From an uncultured Spirochaetaceae bacterium (GTDB lineage: Bacteria; Spirochaetota; Spirochaetia; Treponematales; Treponemataceae): a stretch of 64,000 nucleotides of DNA. Under the pieces are notes generated by a model. It was not told where the DNA came from. It made no database searches and worked only from the letters and a program-made list of their open reading frames with translations. The number at the start of each line of letters is the position of its first letter. Positions within the stretch are counted from its first letter, which is position 1. Positions 10,399-19,124 of the stretch are shown in pieces. A program made the translations under genes and the position numbers. The DNA lies in the NCBI GenBank assembly GCA_902802305.1, contig CADCLG010000001.1, forward strand, positions 1-64,000. The letters run 5' to 3'.

Positions 10399-12474
10399 AT
10401 GAAAATAAAACAGAAACTCATTGTGAGTTATGTTTCAATCGTTATTTTTTCAATTCTTGTTGTATCAATCCCTCTTTTCAGCTTACAGTTAAAAGAATTG
10501 GAATCTCAGTTACATAAAAATTCCGAAGCTCAGTTGAACATTGCCAGGCTTTCAATAGATTCTTTTTTTGATCTTCCTTCAAGAATTGTAAGAGACACAG
10601 CACCTTTTGTTAATAAAGGTAATCTTGATTTGGAAACAACTCAAAAAGAATTACAGAAAATGATTGATGGCCATTCCGCCCTTGCCTGTCTTTATTTTGC
10701 AGATGATAAGAATATATGGGATGGCGGAATGTTCTATTCCAGTGATGAATGGATTCCTGATAATACTTATGATAAATTGACCCGTGACTGGTTTGTTGAG
10801 GCAAAAAATACTTCTGATGTTGCTATTACGGAGCCTTATGTTGATGAAGATACAGGTGATTTGGTAAATACAGTTTGCTGTGCAATTTACGGAAATGACG
10901 GAAAATTTGTAGGCGTATCGGGTATAGATATTCATCTTACTGAATTGAATGGAATCATAGAAAATATAAAGCTTACAAAAGGCGGTCAGTCATTTATTCT
11001 GGATAAAGACGGCAATTACATAACAAATGATTCCCTTGATAAAATTCTTTCTGCTAACTTCTTCAAGGAATATAAGGAACTTGCGGGCTACAAAAATCAG
11101 ATGGGAAAAGAAACTGTAGTCAACATGAATGCCGGAAATGGTTATTATTTTATGTCCACCAAAATAGTAGACAGCAAAGGCTGGATTTTTGTAACAGTTG
11201 GAAAACAATCTGAGCTTTATGCTTCAATCAACAAGGGTTTTGTTATTTTTATTACAATTGGAATTGTCACTTTGATAGCTTCAATCCTCATCTCTCTCTT
11301 TATATCTTCGACTCTTGTAAAACCTATTATTGCTGTTGATTCTTCTGTTAATGAAATTGCTTCTGGTAATGCAGATTTAACCAAACGTCTTGAAGTTGTC
11401 AGTAAAGATGAAGTAGGAAGTCTCGGCACAGGGTTCAATAAATTCGTTGAAAAATTACAGGCGATTATTTCTCAAATTCAAGGATCAAAAGCCGAGCTTG
11501 GAAGTATTGAACAGGAGCTTAGTGGTAGTGTTTTGGATGCTTCCAGTTCAATTACAGAAATCCTTTCAAACATCGAAGGAATAGGAACTCAAATCAGCAA
11601 TCAGATTAATGCAGTTTCCCAAACTTCTTCAGCTGTCACAGAAATTGCAGAAAATATTAACAGTCTTGAAAATATGATTCAGAAGCAGGCTGATGGTGTT
11701 GAAAGTGCAAGTACGGCCGTTGAAGAAATGATTGGAAATATCCGTTCGGTTAATAATTCTGTAGAAAAAATGGCTGAATCATTTGAAAAACTGCAGGAGA
11801 GTTCTGCAAGTGGAATAGAACAGCAGTATGTTGTAGATAAGCAGATTAGCGAAGTTGCTGTTCAATCAAAAACTCTCCAGGATGCTAACCAGGCTATTGC
11901 TAATATTGCACGCCAGACTAATTTGCTTGCTATGAATGCAGCAATTGAAGCCGCTCATGCGGGAGAAGCTGGAAAGGGGTTTGCCGTAGTTGCTGACGAA
12001 ATCAGAAAGCTTTCCGAAACTTCTTCGGAGCAGTCAAAGAAAATTGGTATGGAGCTTGGTGTAATTGTAGAAACAATCAATGGTGTTGTAGCTGCTTCTT
12101 CTAAGAGTAAGCAGAATTTCAATGATGTTTCAAATCTGATTGTCGACACTGATGAACTTGTCCATCAAATCAGAACTGCTATGGAAGAACAGCAGGAGGG
12201 TTCAAAACAGATTCTTGAATCTCTTAAACTGATGAATGACAGTACTTCTGAGGTTAAGACTGCAGGTCAGGAGATGAAGGCTGGAAATCAGATGATTCTG
12301 TCGGAAATTCAGCATCTTCAGAATACTACAGCTGTCATTAAAGATAGTATGAGTGAAATGTCTGCTGGTGCAAAGGATATGAACAAAACTAGTGCCAGCC
12401 TGTCTGATATTACTGGAAAGGTTCACTATTCTATTCAGAAAATTGGTGCACAGATTGATCAGTTTAAGGCATAA
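10399..12474 (+). CDS. methyl-accepting chemotaxis protein with Cache sensor
   Basis: This 691-residue transmembrane receptor has a membrane segment near residues 8-28 and a large extracytoplasmic domain at about 35-270 that looks like a double-Cache ligand-binding module. It contains the Cache-typical stretch DWFVEAKN and later [10 protein letters not shown]-like strands. A second membrane segment lies near 275-300, a HAMP domain at about 302-355, and a long coiled-coil signalling domain to the end. The signalling tip is the highly conserved stretch around [18 protein letters not shown], followed by [12 protein letters not shown], which contacts CheA/CheW. The ligand cannot be read from the sequence. 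It is a single-gene unit with its own promoter, unlinked to other chemotaxis genes here. Confidence 0.93.
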   Translation: MKIKQKLIVSYVSIVIFSILVVSIPLFSLQLKELESQLHKNSEAQLNIARLSIDSFFDLPSRIVRDTAPFVNKGNLDLETTQKELQKMIDGHSALACLYFADDKNIWDGGMFYSSDEWIPDNTYDKLTRDWFVEAKNTSDVAITEPYVDEDTGDLVNTVCCAIYGNDGKFVGVSGIDIHLTELNGIIENIKLTKGGQSFILDKDGNYITNDSLDKILSANFFKEYKELAGYKNQMGKETVVNMNAGNGYYFMSTKIVDSKGWIFVTVGKQSELYASINKGFVIFITIGIVTLIASILISLFISSTLVKPIIAVDSSVNEIASGNADLTKRLEVVSKDEVGSLGTGFNKFVEKLQAIISQIQGSKAELGSIEQELSGSVLDASSSITEILSNIEGIGTQISNQINAVSQTSSAVTEIAENINSLENMIQKQADGVESASTAVEEMIGNIRSVNNSVEKMAESFEKLQESSASGIEQQYVVDKQISEVAVQSKTLQDANQAIANIARQTNLLAMNAAIEAAHAGEAGKGFAVVADEIRKLSETSSEQSKKIGMELGVIVETINGVVAASSKSKQNFNDVSNLIVDTDELVHQIRTAMEEQQEGSKQILESLKLMNDSTSEVKTAGQEMKAGNQMILSEIQHLQNTTAVIKDSMSEMSAGAKDMNKTSASLSDITGKVHYSIQKIGAQIDQFKA

Positions 12475-12587
12475 AAACATTTCACGTTCAAGTTTCTGTC
12501 TCTTCTATAAAATCGCTTTTGTAGATATTAACAAATCTTTTTCTTCTTGTTAAACTATCTTACTATTATTTTCTGGAGTGTTTAGAT

Positions 12588-14432
12588 ATGTGTGGAATTG
12601 TTGGTTACGTTGGTAATAAAATGGCATCTCAGGTGCTGGTAAATGCACTTAAAAAACTCGAATATCGTGGTTATGACAGTGCCGGAATTGCTGTTTTAGA
12701 CGGCGAAAATATACTTGTTAGAAAATGCAAGGGAATGCTTAAATTCCTTGAAGAAAAGATTGCTGACGAAACCATAAAAGGCAGTATGGGAATCGGTCAT
12801 ACAAGATGGGCAACTCACGGTGAACCAAGTGATACAAATGCTCATCCTCACACAAGTGAAGACGGTTCTATTTCTATCGTTCATAACGGAATTATCGAAA
12901 ATTATGCCGAATTAAAAGACAGGCTTCAGTCTCAGGGCATTGTATTTAAAAGCCAGACTGATACAGAAGTTATCGTTCATCTTATAGATCAGAACTATAA
13001 AAAAGAAAAGGATATTTTCAAGGCCGTTATTAAGACTTTACATACTTTGGAAGGTTCTTATGCGCTTGGTGTTTTGTGCAAGGATTATCCAGACAGAATT
13101 ATTGCAGCCCGCAAAGAAAGTCCTCTTGTTGTAGGTCTTGGAAAAGGTGAAAACTTTATTGCCTCTGATGTTCCTGCCCTTTTGGAATATACCCGTGATG
13201 TTTATTATCTTGATGAAAAAGAAATTGCAGTTTTGTATTCTGACCATGTAAATCTCTTTAATTTTGAAGGCGAAAAAATTGTTAAAAAGCCTAGTCATGT
13301 TGAATGGGATATGGAAGCAGCAGAGAAGGGCGGTTATGAGCACTTTATGATTAAGGAAATCCACGAGCAGCCAAAAGCTCTTCGAGATACAATGCGTCCT
13401 AGAATCGTAAAAGACGGAAATGGAAAGCCTACAGATGTTTATTTTGAAGAAAATAAAATTGATGATGCATGGAAAAAAGCTAAGCGTGTTGTAATTACTG
13501 CGTGTGGAACAGCTTATCATGCTGGTGTAGTTGCAAAATATGCTTTTGAAAAAATTGCCCGTCTTAAGGTTGATGTCGATGTAGCCAGTGAGTTCCGCTA
13601 CAGAGATCCAATTCTTGAAAAAGATGATATTTTTATTGTTATAAGCCAGTCGGGTGAAACTGCTGATACTCTTAGTGCTTTGAGACTTGCAAAAAATCAT
13701 GGGCTAAAAGTAATTGCAATTACAAACTGCGTTGGTTCTACTGTAAGTCGTGAAGCTGATGATGTTATTTATACACTTGCAGGACCAGAGATTGCTGTTG
13801 CATCTACAAAGGCTTATACAACTCAGGTTTTGTGTCTTTTCTTGCTTGCAATTAAAGCAGGAAAATTGAAAGGCACATTAAGTGATGAAGAGGCAACAAA
13901 ACTCCTTGCAGAACTTGAAACAATCCCGGAAAAAATCCAGGAGATTCTTGATAACAAGGAAGTAATTCAGAAGTTTGCAAGCCGTCAGTACAATAAAGAT
14001 AAGATTTTCTATATTGGTCGTCAGTTTGATAGTGCAACCAGCCTTGAAAGTGCGCTTAAATTAAAGGAAGTAAGCTATATGCATTCTGAAGCTTTTGCTG
14101 CCGGTGAATTAAAGCATGGTCCTATTGCCCTTATAGACCCACAGACGCTGGTTGTTGCAATTGCTTCAAAACCTGATTTGTATGACAAAATTGGTTCAAA
14201 CATGGTAGAGGTAAAATCCCGAGGTGCATCTGTTCTTGTTATTACCCAGGATGATAGCGGTGCATTTGACGGAAAAGCAGATGAAATTGTAAAGATTCCT
14301 GCCTGTTCTGAAACTTTGGCTTCCTTGCTTACTGTTATCCCTGCCCAGTTATTTGCATATTACTGTTCAATTTTGCGTGGTAATAATCCAGATAAACCAA
14401 GAAATCTTGCAAAGAGTGTAACGGTTGAGTAA
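12588..14432 (+). CDS. glmS: glutamine--fructose-6-phosphate aminotransferase (isomerizing)
   Basis: GlmS makes glucosamine-6-phosphate from fructose-6-phosphate and glutamine, the first step to UDP-GlcNAc for peptidoglycan. Residue Cys2 in the N-terminal MCGIVGYVG is the class II amidotransferase nucleophile once Met is removed. The glutaminase domain (about 1-220) contains GHTRWATHG. Two SIS sugar-isomerase domains follow, with the substrate-binding signature ISQSGETADT in the first. The C-terminus ends in the conserved DKPRNLAKSVTVE. Length 614 is normal. A TGGAGTG ribosome binding site precedes the ATG. The leader of about 110 nt has no glmS ribozyme core that I can recognise. Confidence 0.97.
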   Translation: MCGIVGYVGNKMASQVLVNALKKLEYRGYDSAGIAVLDGENILVRKCKGMLKFLEEKIADETIKGSMGIGHTRWATHGEPSDTNAHPHTSEDGSISIVHNGIIENYAELKDRLQSQGIVFKSQTDTEVIVHLIDQNYKKEKDIFKAVIKTLHTLEGSYALGVLCKDYPDRIIAARKESPLVVGLGKGENFIASDVPALLEYTRDVYYLDEKEIAVLYSDHVNLFNFEGEKIVKKPSHVEWDMEAAEKGGYEHFMIKEIHEQPKALRDTMRPRIVKDGNGKPTDVYFEENKIDDAWKKAKRVVITACGTAYHAGVVAKYAFEKIARLKVDVDVASEFRYRDPILEKDDIFIVISQSGETADTLSALRLAKNHGLKVIAITNCVGSTVSREADDVIYTLAGPEIAVASTKAYTTQVLCLFLLAIKAGKLKGTLSDEEATKLLAELETIPEKIQEILDNKEVIQKFASRQYNKDKIFYIGRQFDSATSLESALKLKEVSYMHSEAFAAGELKHGPIALIDPQTLVVAIASKPDLYDKIGSNMVEVKSRGASVLVITQDDSGAFDGKADEIVKIPACSETLASLLTVIPAQLFAYYCSILRGNNPDKPRNLAKSVTVE

Positions 14433-14500
14433 TTCGTTATTGTAAAAAAATCCTGCTGGGTGCTTCTTATTCGAGGTATTAGGAATTAAGTATCCGTATC

Positions 14501-14530
14501 TTGACGAAACACCCTTTTTTCTGTTAAGAT
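14501..14530 (+). promoter_or_regulatory. predicted promoter of tRNA-Ile2
   Basis: TTGACG (14501-14506), an 18-nt spacer and TAAGAT (14525-14530) stand 12 nt before the mature tRNA 5' end. Interval 14433-14500 shows no gene and no convincing terminator for glmS. Confidence 0.55.
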
Positions 14531-14542
14531 ATTTAACAATTC

Positions 14543-14615
14543 GGGCCATTAGCTCAGCGGTTAGAGCAGAGGACTCATAATCCTTTGGTCCTAAGTTCAA
14601 ATCTTAGATGGCCCA
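14543..14615 (+). tRNA. tRNA with CAT anticodon, probably tRNA-Ile2 (lysidine type)
   Basis: A full cloverleaf of 73 nt can be drawn. The acceptor stem is GGGCCAT/ATGGCCC with discriminator A, and the anticodon loop CTCATAA gives CAT. The body (D-arm AGCTCAGCGGTTAGAGC and the GACTCATAATC anticodon region) resembles the minor isoleucine tRNA whose C34 is changed to lysidine by TilS. Elongator tRNA-Met is the alternative. The CCA end is not encoded. Confidence 0.85.
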
Positions 14616-14693
14616 GTATTTTCGCAACGAAGTGAGAAAATACACGTAAATCACTTCCTTTCGGACAAAAGATGCAAAGCATCTTATGGCCCA
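14601..14693 (+). repeat. palindromic segment bracketed by a copy of the tRNA 3' end
   Basis: The tRNA 3' end ATCTTAGATGGCCCA (14601-14615) recurs as ATCTTATGGCCCA at 14681-14693. Between them, GTATTTTC (14616-14623) can pair with GAAAATAC, while the overlapping GAAGTGA (14629-14635) can pair with TCACTTC (14651-14657). These are mutually exclusive stems. AAGATGC/GCATCTT forms a further hairpin at 14669-14685. The role could be tRNA 3' processing or termination, or a small inserted element. Confidence 0.5.
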
Positions 14694-14710
14694 TATTATC
14701 TTTACAAGAG

Positions 14711-14789
14711 CTGTCTGATAAGTTATATGCATGAGATTATTTCAATATTTTGAAAAAATCCTGTATCTGCTTTATTGGACAGTTTTTTT
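14711..14789 (+). terminator. possible long-loop terminator
   Basis: CTGTCTGATAA (14711-14721) can pair with TTATTGGACAG (14772-14782) over 11 positions with two wobble pairs, and seven T follow. The loop of about 50 nt is unusually long, so this call is tentative. The remaining interval to 14895 is AT-rich. It probably holds the promoter of the next lipoprotein gene, but I could not fix a convincing -35/-10 pair. Confidence 0.35.
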
Positions 14790-14895
14790 ATACTTTTTTT
14801 CTAAAAGCAGACATTTCACTGTTAAATATTTTTTCAAAATCATATATTATTTAAATAATTAATCAAAGAAAAATTAACAAAAAAAGGAATTAAAA

Positions 14896-15441
14896 ATGAA
14901 AAAATCACTTTTATTCAGTTTTCTTGCATTGTGTGCCCTGATGTTATTTGCATCATGTGCAACTCTTCCTAAAAAAGTAAAACCTGGTGATTCACTTGTA
15001 ATCGGTCGCGTAGAAATTAATGTTCATGATTATGGCACATTTGATGGTGTAAATTTGAATGAAACTGATATTTCAGAAGTTGAACTTGTTTTAAAAGATG
15101 TGATATACGGTAAGGAAAAAATAATACGTCCAAATAAAGATGGCTTTCTTTATATAACAGGACTGACTCCCCACAGAACTTATGCCTTTACTCATTTGAA
15201 ATTTTCTGTTGTAGCAAATGATGGTCATGGAGGAATATTTAACACTGATCTTCCCCAGATAAGAAGTTTTATCGCCTATGATAATATAATTGTAAATATT
15301 GGTTGTACGTCTTTTGATTACAACGGTGCAAAAAGTTGGGTGTCATGGAAAACAAGCAATTATTATTATATAAAAGAAAACTTTGAATCTTTGGATGAAG
15401 AGTCAGAGTGGTTTGATAAAGAAATTGTAGAACAGCGCTAA
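14896..15441 (+). CDS. small predicted lipoprotein
   Basis: The 181-residue product has a lipoprotein signal peptide (residues 1-20) with lipobox FASC, so Cys21 would be lipidated. The mature part has a beta-rich look, with alternating motifs such as VIGRVEINVHDYG and GFLYITGLTPHRTYAFTH. This recalls a carboxypeptidase-regulatory-like or transthyretin-like beta-sandwich that carries a GLTP-type turn. I do not recognise the family. The start follows AAAAAGGAAT, a usable ribosome binding site. A strong terminator directly follows the stop codon, so the gene is a single unit. Confidence 0.75.
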   Translation: MKKSLLFSFLALCALMLFASCATLPKKVKPGDSLVIGRVEINVHDYGTFDGVNLNETDISEVELVLKDVIYGKEKIIRPNKDGFLYITGLTPHRTYAFTHLKFSVVANDGHGGIFNTDLPQIRSFIAYDNIIVNIGCTSFDYNGAKSWVSWKTSNYYYIKENFESLDEESEWFDKEIVEQR

Positions 15442-15489
15442 AAAAAATTGGTGGTCTCAATTAGATTCTTTTCAACCACCAATTTTTTT
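15442..15489. terminator. bidirectional intrinsic terminator
   Basis: AATTGGTGGT and ACCACCAATT form a perfect stem flanked by A-tracts on the left and T-tracts on the right. It can therefore stop the lipoprotein transcript on the plus strand and the GH43 transcript from the minus strand. Confidence 0.85.
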
Positions 15490-15520
15490 ATTATCAATTG
15501 TCAATTCTCAACTGTTAATT

Positions 15521-15627
15521 GTTTTTAACGTCTCCCCAATCTGAGGCTCGATAAATCTCGCCCCTGGCTGTTTTGTGGATGAGACTAAACTAATGCTGGC
15601 GCATTAGTTTTTAACGTCTCCCCAATC
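15521..15627. repeat. short element bracketed by a duplicated GH43 gene end
   Basis: A perfect 21-bp direct repeat (15521-15541 and 15607-15627) duplicates the last codons of the GH43 gene. The 65-bp stretch between the copies contains GCTCGATAAATCTCGC (15547-15562), also found at 17708-17723, and a hairpin CTAATGC/GCATTAG (15590-15607). Confidence 0.65.
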
Positions 15628-16590
15628 GGAGCCGTCTTCAGTGATGATTCCGCCGTTGGCGTCGAAGTGGATTTCGCGGAATTTAACGTTGCGTTTTTGG
15701 TTGATACCATTAGAGCGTTCGCAGTCGTGGTAGAACAAATACCATTTTCCCTGATATTCAAGAATAGAGTGGTGTGTTGTCCAGCCGAGAACTGGAGTTA
15801 AGATTTTTCCGCCGTAGGTATATGGACCGTAAACATTCTTACTGGTTGCATAGCAGAGGAAATGAGTTGTACCTGTTGAATAAGTGAAATAATAGGTATC
15901 ACCTTTTTTGAACAACCATGGGTCTTCAAAGTAGCGGCGATCTTCATCACCACCTGTAAGAGGTTTTCCATTTTCATCTGTAATTACTAAATCGCGGTAA
16001 TCTTCTGCAAGCTCAGTCATATTGTCTTTCATTAATGCGATTTTTGGTGTGCAGGCTGCTTCATCACCTTTTGGTTCTTTGTTATCAGCTGACCATTTAT
16101 TGTTTTTATATTGATCTAACTGTCCACCCCAAAGTCCGCCTGCTGTAAGGTAGTATTTACCGTCTGTATCAGGGAACATACAAGGATCTATTGAATAAGT
16201 GCCTTTAATATAATCTGCTTCTGGTTTGAATGGACCTTCCGGTTTATCACCGATTGCAACTCCAATTCTGAACATTCCGGTTTTGTCGCGGGCAGGGAAG
16301 TAGAAATAGTATTTTCCATCTTTTTCAACACAATCAGGAGCCCAAAGCTGTTTGCTTGCCCAAGGTACATCGTTAATAGTAAAAACACAACCGCAGTCTC
16401 TTGGATATGTTTCTGTATCTGGCATTTCGTAAACATGATAATCTTTCATGTCATACTGATCGCCATTATCGTTACTTTCTACGTCGATATCTTCATCATG
16501 TGATGGATAAATGTAAATTTTTCCATTAAATACGTGAGCAGAAGGGTCTGCTGTGTATAAATCTTTTACAAGTGGTCTTTTCTGTATCAT
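15604..16590 (-). CDS. glycoside hydrolase family 43 enzyme
   Basis: The 328-residue product shows the five-bladed GH43 propeller and its three acidic residues. Asp15 in LYTADPS is the expected catalytic base, Asp135 in YSIDPCMF the pKa modulator, and Glu222 in YFEDPWLF the expected acid. GH43 members are beta-xylosidases, alpha-L-arabinofuranosidases or related enzymes acting on plant hemicellulose. No signal peptide is seen, so it probably acts on imported oligosaccharides in the cytoplasm. The start at 16590 is preferred over an upstream in-frame ATG because GAGGA stands 6 nt upstream and MIQKRPLVKDLY is a natural N-terminus. The 3' end is duplicated just downstream. The sugar kinase gene lies upstream on the same strand, with about 75 nt between. 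Confidence 0.88.
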   Translation of the reverse strand: MIQKRPLVKDLYTADPSAHVFNGKIYIYPSHDEDIDVESNDNGDQYDMKDYHVYEMPDTETYPRDCGCVFTINDVPWASKQLWAPDCVEKDGKYYFYFPARDKTGMFRIGVAIGDKPEGPFKPEADYIKGTYSIDPCMFPDTDGKYYLTAGGLWGGQLDQYKNNKWSADNKEPKGDEAACTPKIALMKDNMTELAEDYRDLVITDENGKPLTGGDEDRRYFEDPWLFKKGDTYYFTYSTGTTHFLCYATSKNVYGPYTYGGKILTPVLGWTTHHSILEYQGKWYLFYHDCERSNGINQKRNVKFREIHFDANGGIITEDGSDWGDVKN

Positions 16591-16664
16591 AAAAATCCTC
16601 AAAAATAATTAATAGATATATTTTTTAGCATACACATTCTTTTTTCAATAAGATATTTTACCTA

Positions 16665-17603
16665 TCATTGAATTGTTCCCGGACATTCATTTTCTGCATT
16701 ACGAGCAGCACACCAGGTTCCTTTTTTCAGGGCTTTTTCAAAATTACTAGAATATGTGTATTCATACAGAAATCCAGCATTGAAGCTGTCGCCACAGGCA
16801 GTTGTATTTACAGCTTTTACAGGAATTATAGGACATTCTGCAAAATCACCATTTTTCGCTGCAAAAGTTGATTCGGTTCCTCTGGTTACAATTATGATAT
16901 TTTTTAATTCTTTGCTTTTCTGAATAATCAGGGATTTTAACTGCTCTTCGGATTCAGATTTTGATTCGGATTCTGAATGTTTTTGTTTATCACAAAATGT
17001 AGAAAGAAATTCTTCTTCATTTATTTTTATGATTGTTGGAGTGCATACTTTTAAGGTTTCAAGCAAATCTTTACCGTGATAATCAGCAAGAAAGATTTTC
17101 CCGGCACCCACAGCGGCTTTTGCAATTAAAGGATAAGCTTCATCGCTCCAGACAGAGGGGCGGCTTCCTGCAAGAAGAACTGCATCATTTTTACCAATAT
17201 AAATTGGAAGTTCAACTTGAAGCAGCTGTCTTTCCTGCCTTTTGAATTCTTTTGTAGGTTTGAAAACAGGTTCACTAACGACAAGCTCTGTTGTAGTTCC
17301 TTTTGTTTTATCCAGGAGTGTCCAACATTCCCGTGTATTTCCGGGGATTTTCATGAACATTAAGTTAAGATTATCTTTTTTTGCAAGGAATTCAAAATCT
17401 TTGTAATTATTTATTCCAAGAGGACAGAAGGTCGTAACGCAATCCCTCTCCAGCTGAGCAAGAATTCGCGCGGAATTTACAGCTTTGCCAGATGCATCTA
17501 TTCTGTATTGCTCGGAACGGTTTACGTGTTCAAGTTGTACACTGTTGAATGTGATTGTGCGCTGGAGAGTTGAACTAAAACAAATACAAAAAAACTTCTT
17601 CAT
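16665..17603 (-). CDS. PfkB-family carbohydrate kinase
   Basis: This 312-residue ribokinase-fold protein resembles the 1-phosphofructokinase/tagatose-6-phosphate kinase branch. It has the N-terminal DASGKAVNSARIL, which matches the family's SGKG-N-AR substrate-binding loop. Near the end it has NTTACGDSFNAGF, a variant of the GAGDSF motif, in which Asp272 would be the catalytic base and Cys replaces the usual middle Gly/Ala position. A low-complexity stretch of Ser, Glu and Lys at about 212-222 is unusual. The substrate cannot be fixed. The ribosome binding site is weak (TAGAAAAA), and the leader carries repeated AAGAACCGTTA motifs derived from the tRNA-Ala 3' flank. Confidence 0.8.
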   Translation of the reverse strand: MKKFFCICFSSTLQRTITFNSVQLEHVNRSEQYRIDASGKAVNSARILAQLERDCVTTFCPLGINNYKDFEFLAKKDNLNLMFMKIPGNTRECWTLLDKTKGTTTELVVSEPVFKPTKEFKRQERQLLQVELPIYIGKNDAVLLAGSRPSVWSDEAYPLIAKAAVGAGKIFLADYHGKDLLETLKVCTPTIIKINEEEFLSTFCDKQKHSESESKSESEEQLKSLIIQKSKELKNIIIVTRGTESTFAAKNGDFAECPIIPVKAVNTTACGDSFNAGFLYEYTYSSNFEKALKKGTWCAARNAENECPGTIQ

Positions 17604-17637
17604 TTTTTCTAACGGTTCTTGATTGACTGTTCTTCTA

Positions 17638-17807
17638 TTAACGGTTCTTCGATTATCGTCTGGAGCTGACTAAAACCAATTATCACTGGTTCAAGTCCTA
17701 AAAGTTCGCTCGATAAATCTCGCTCAGAGACGTTTTTTCGTTGAACCTAAAATGACCGCTTCCGCGCTCATTTTTTAACGGTTCTTCGATTATCATCTGG
17801 AGCTGAC
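17638..17807. repeat. direct repeats of tRNA-Ala 3' end and flank around a palindromic insert
   Basis: Two 33-bp direct repeats (17638-17670 and 17775-17807, 32 of 33 identical) each contain 10 nt of the tRNA-Ala 3' end and 23 nt of its 3' flank. The 104-bp insert between them holds GCTCGATAAATCTCGC (17708-17723), shared with 15547-15562, and a near-perfect hairpin of about 11 bp at 17749-17774. A third partial copy of the flank lies near 17609-17624, just before the kinase start. Confidence 0.65.
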
Positions 17808-17870
17808 CGGACTTGAACCGGCTACCCTTTGATTGCGAACCAAATGCTCTACCAGATGAGCTACAGCCCC
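17798..17870 (-). tRNA. tRNA-Ala (CGC)
   Basis: The 73-nt cloverleaf on the minus strand has acceptor stem GGGGCTG/CAGCTCC with a G3-U70 wobble pair, the classic alanine identity element, and discriminator A. The anticodon loop TTCGCAA gives CGC, which reads GCG. CCA is not encoded. It lies divergent from the AICAR transformylase gene with about 60 nt between. Confidence 0.92.
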
Positions 17871-17896
17871 AAATTAGAGTCATTTTGCCATACTGA

Positions 17897-17925
17897 TTGA
17901 AAAAAAGCAATATTTGTTTTAATCT
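17897..17925 (+). promoter_or_regulatory. strong promoter that predicts a leaderless mRNA
   Basis: TTGAAA (17897-17902), a 17-nt spacer and TAATCT (17920-17925) place the transcription start within a base or two of the ATG at 17933. No Shine-Dalgarno sequence precedes that ATG, in agreement with a leaderless transcript. Confidence 0.6.
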
Positions 17926-17932
17926 ATCCCAC

Positions 17933-19108
17933 ATGAAAGAATTAGAACTTAAATACGGATGCAATCCGAATCAGAAGCCTGCAAGGGTTTACATGGAAAA
18001 TGGCGATCTTCCAATTACAGTATTAAATGGAAGACCGGGTTATATCAATCTTCTTGATGCATTGAACGGCTGGCAGCTTGTAAAAGAATTAAAGGAAGCA
18101 ACTGGACTTCCAGCAGCTACAAGTTTCAAGCATGTTTCACCGGCTGGCGCTGCTGTTGGACTTCCTCTTTCTGATACTTTGAAGCAGATTTATTTTACCG
18201 GCGATGTAGAACTTTCACCTCTTGCTTGTGCTTATGCCCGTGCCCGCGGTGCAGACCGTATGTCTTCATTTGGTGATTTTATTTCCCTTAGTGATGAATG
18301 TGATGAAGCAACGGCTCTTTTAATTAAAAAAGAAGTTTCTGACGGAATTATTGCTCCTGGATATTCAGAAAAAGCTCTTGAAATCTTAAAGTCAAAGAAG
18401 GGTGGCAACTATTGTATTATTCAGATTGATGCTGATTATGTTCCTGCAGAACTTGAAAAGAAACAGGTATTTGGCGTTACTTTTGAACAAGGTCACAACT
18501 TTCTTAAAATCGATGAAAAATCAGCTCTTTCAAATATTGTTACTAAAAACAAGAGCCTCAGTGAAGATGAAAAACGCAATCTTGTAATTTCTCTGATTGT
18601 TCTTAAATATACTCAGTCTAATTCTGTTTGTTTTGTAAAAGACGGACAGGCAATTGGTATTGGCGCAGGTCAGCAGAGCCGCGTTCACTGTACGCGACTT
18701 GCCGGACAGAAGGCTGATAACTGGTGGTTGCGACAGTCTCCAAAAGTTCTTGGTTTGCAGTTTGTTGATACAATCAAACGTGCTGACCGCGATAATGCAA
18801 TTGATGTTTATATTGGTGAAGAATATATGGATGTTCTTGCTGAAGGAAAGTGGCAGAATATTTTCAAGGTAAAACCAGAAGTATTCACCCGCGAAGAAAA
18901 AGCAGAATGGATTGCAAAAAATACTGATGTTGCTCTTGGTTCTGATGCCTTCTTCCCATTTGGTGATAACATTGACCGTGCACATAAATCTGGTGTAAAA
19001 GTAATTGTTCAGCCGGGTGGAAGTGTTCGCGATGATATTGTAATAGAAGCTGCCGATTCTTATGGAATGGTAATGTGCTTCAACGGAATCAGATTATTCC
19101 ATCACTAA
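17933..19108 (+). CDS. purH: AICAR transformylase (PurH C-terminal domain only)
   Basis: The 391-residue protein corresponds to the phosphoribosylaminoimidazolecarboxamide formyltransferase half of PurH. It transfers a formyl group from 10-formyl-tetrahydrofolate to AICAR in the penultimate step of IMP synthesis. Recognisable family stretches are TSFKHVSPAGAAV near residue 61, IGIGAGQQSRVHCTRLAG near 240, SDAFFPFGDNIDRA near 340 and IVQPGGSVRDD near 365. The N-terminal MGS/IMP-cyclohydrolase domain of ordinary bifunctional PurH (about 200 residues) is absent, so ring closure needs another enzyme elsewhere. The ATG at 17933 is chosen over one 36 nt upstream because it gives the natural N-terminus and the promoter overlaps the longer version. 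Confidence 0.93.
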   Translation: MKELELKYGCNPNQKPARVYMENGDLPITVLNGRPGYINLLDALNGWQLVKELKEATGLPAATSFKHVSPAGAAVGLPLSDTLKQIYFTGDVELSPLACAYARARGADRMSSFGDFISLSDECDEATALLIKKEVSDGIIAPGYSEKALEILKSKKGGNYCIIQIDADYVPAELEKKQVFGVTFEQGHNFLKIDEKSALSNIVTKNKSLSEDEKRNLVISLIVLKYTQSNSVCFVKDGQAIGIGAGQQSRVHCTRLAGQKADNWWLRQSPKVLGLQFVDTIKRADRDNAIDVYIGEEYMDVLAEGKWQNIFKVKPEVFTREEKAEWIAKNTDVALGSDAFFPFGDNIDRAHKSGVKVIVQPGGSVRDDIVIEAADSYGMVMCFNGIRLFHH

Positions 19109-19124
19109 TTTTTTCTATCTCTAA

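Noticed and set aside
13038-13700. 220-residue minus-strand open frame inside glmS
   Set aside because: It lies opposite the conserved glmS domains, has biased composition and no family features.
14433-14500. glmS 3' terminator
   Set aside because: No stem with T-tract could be drawn that did not rely on many mismatches.
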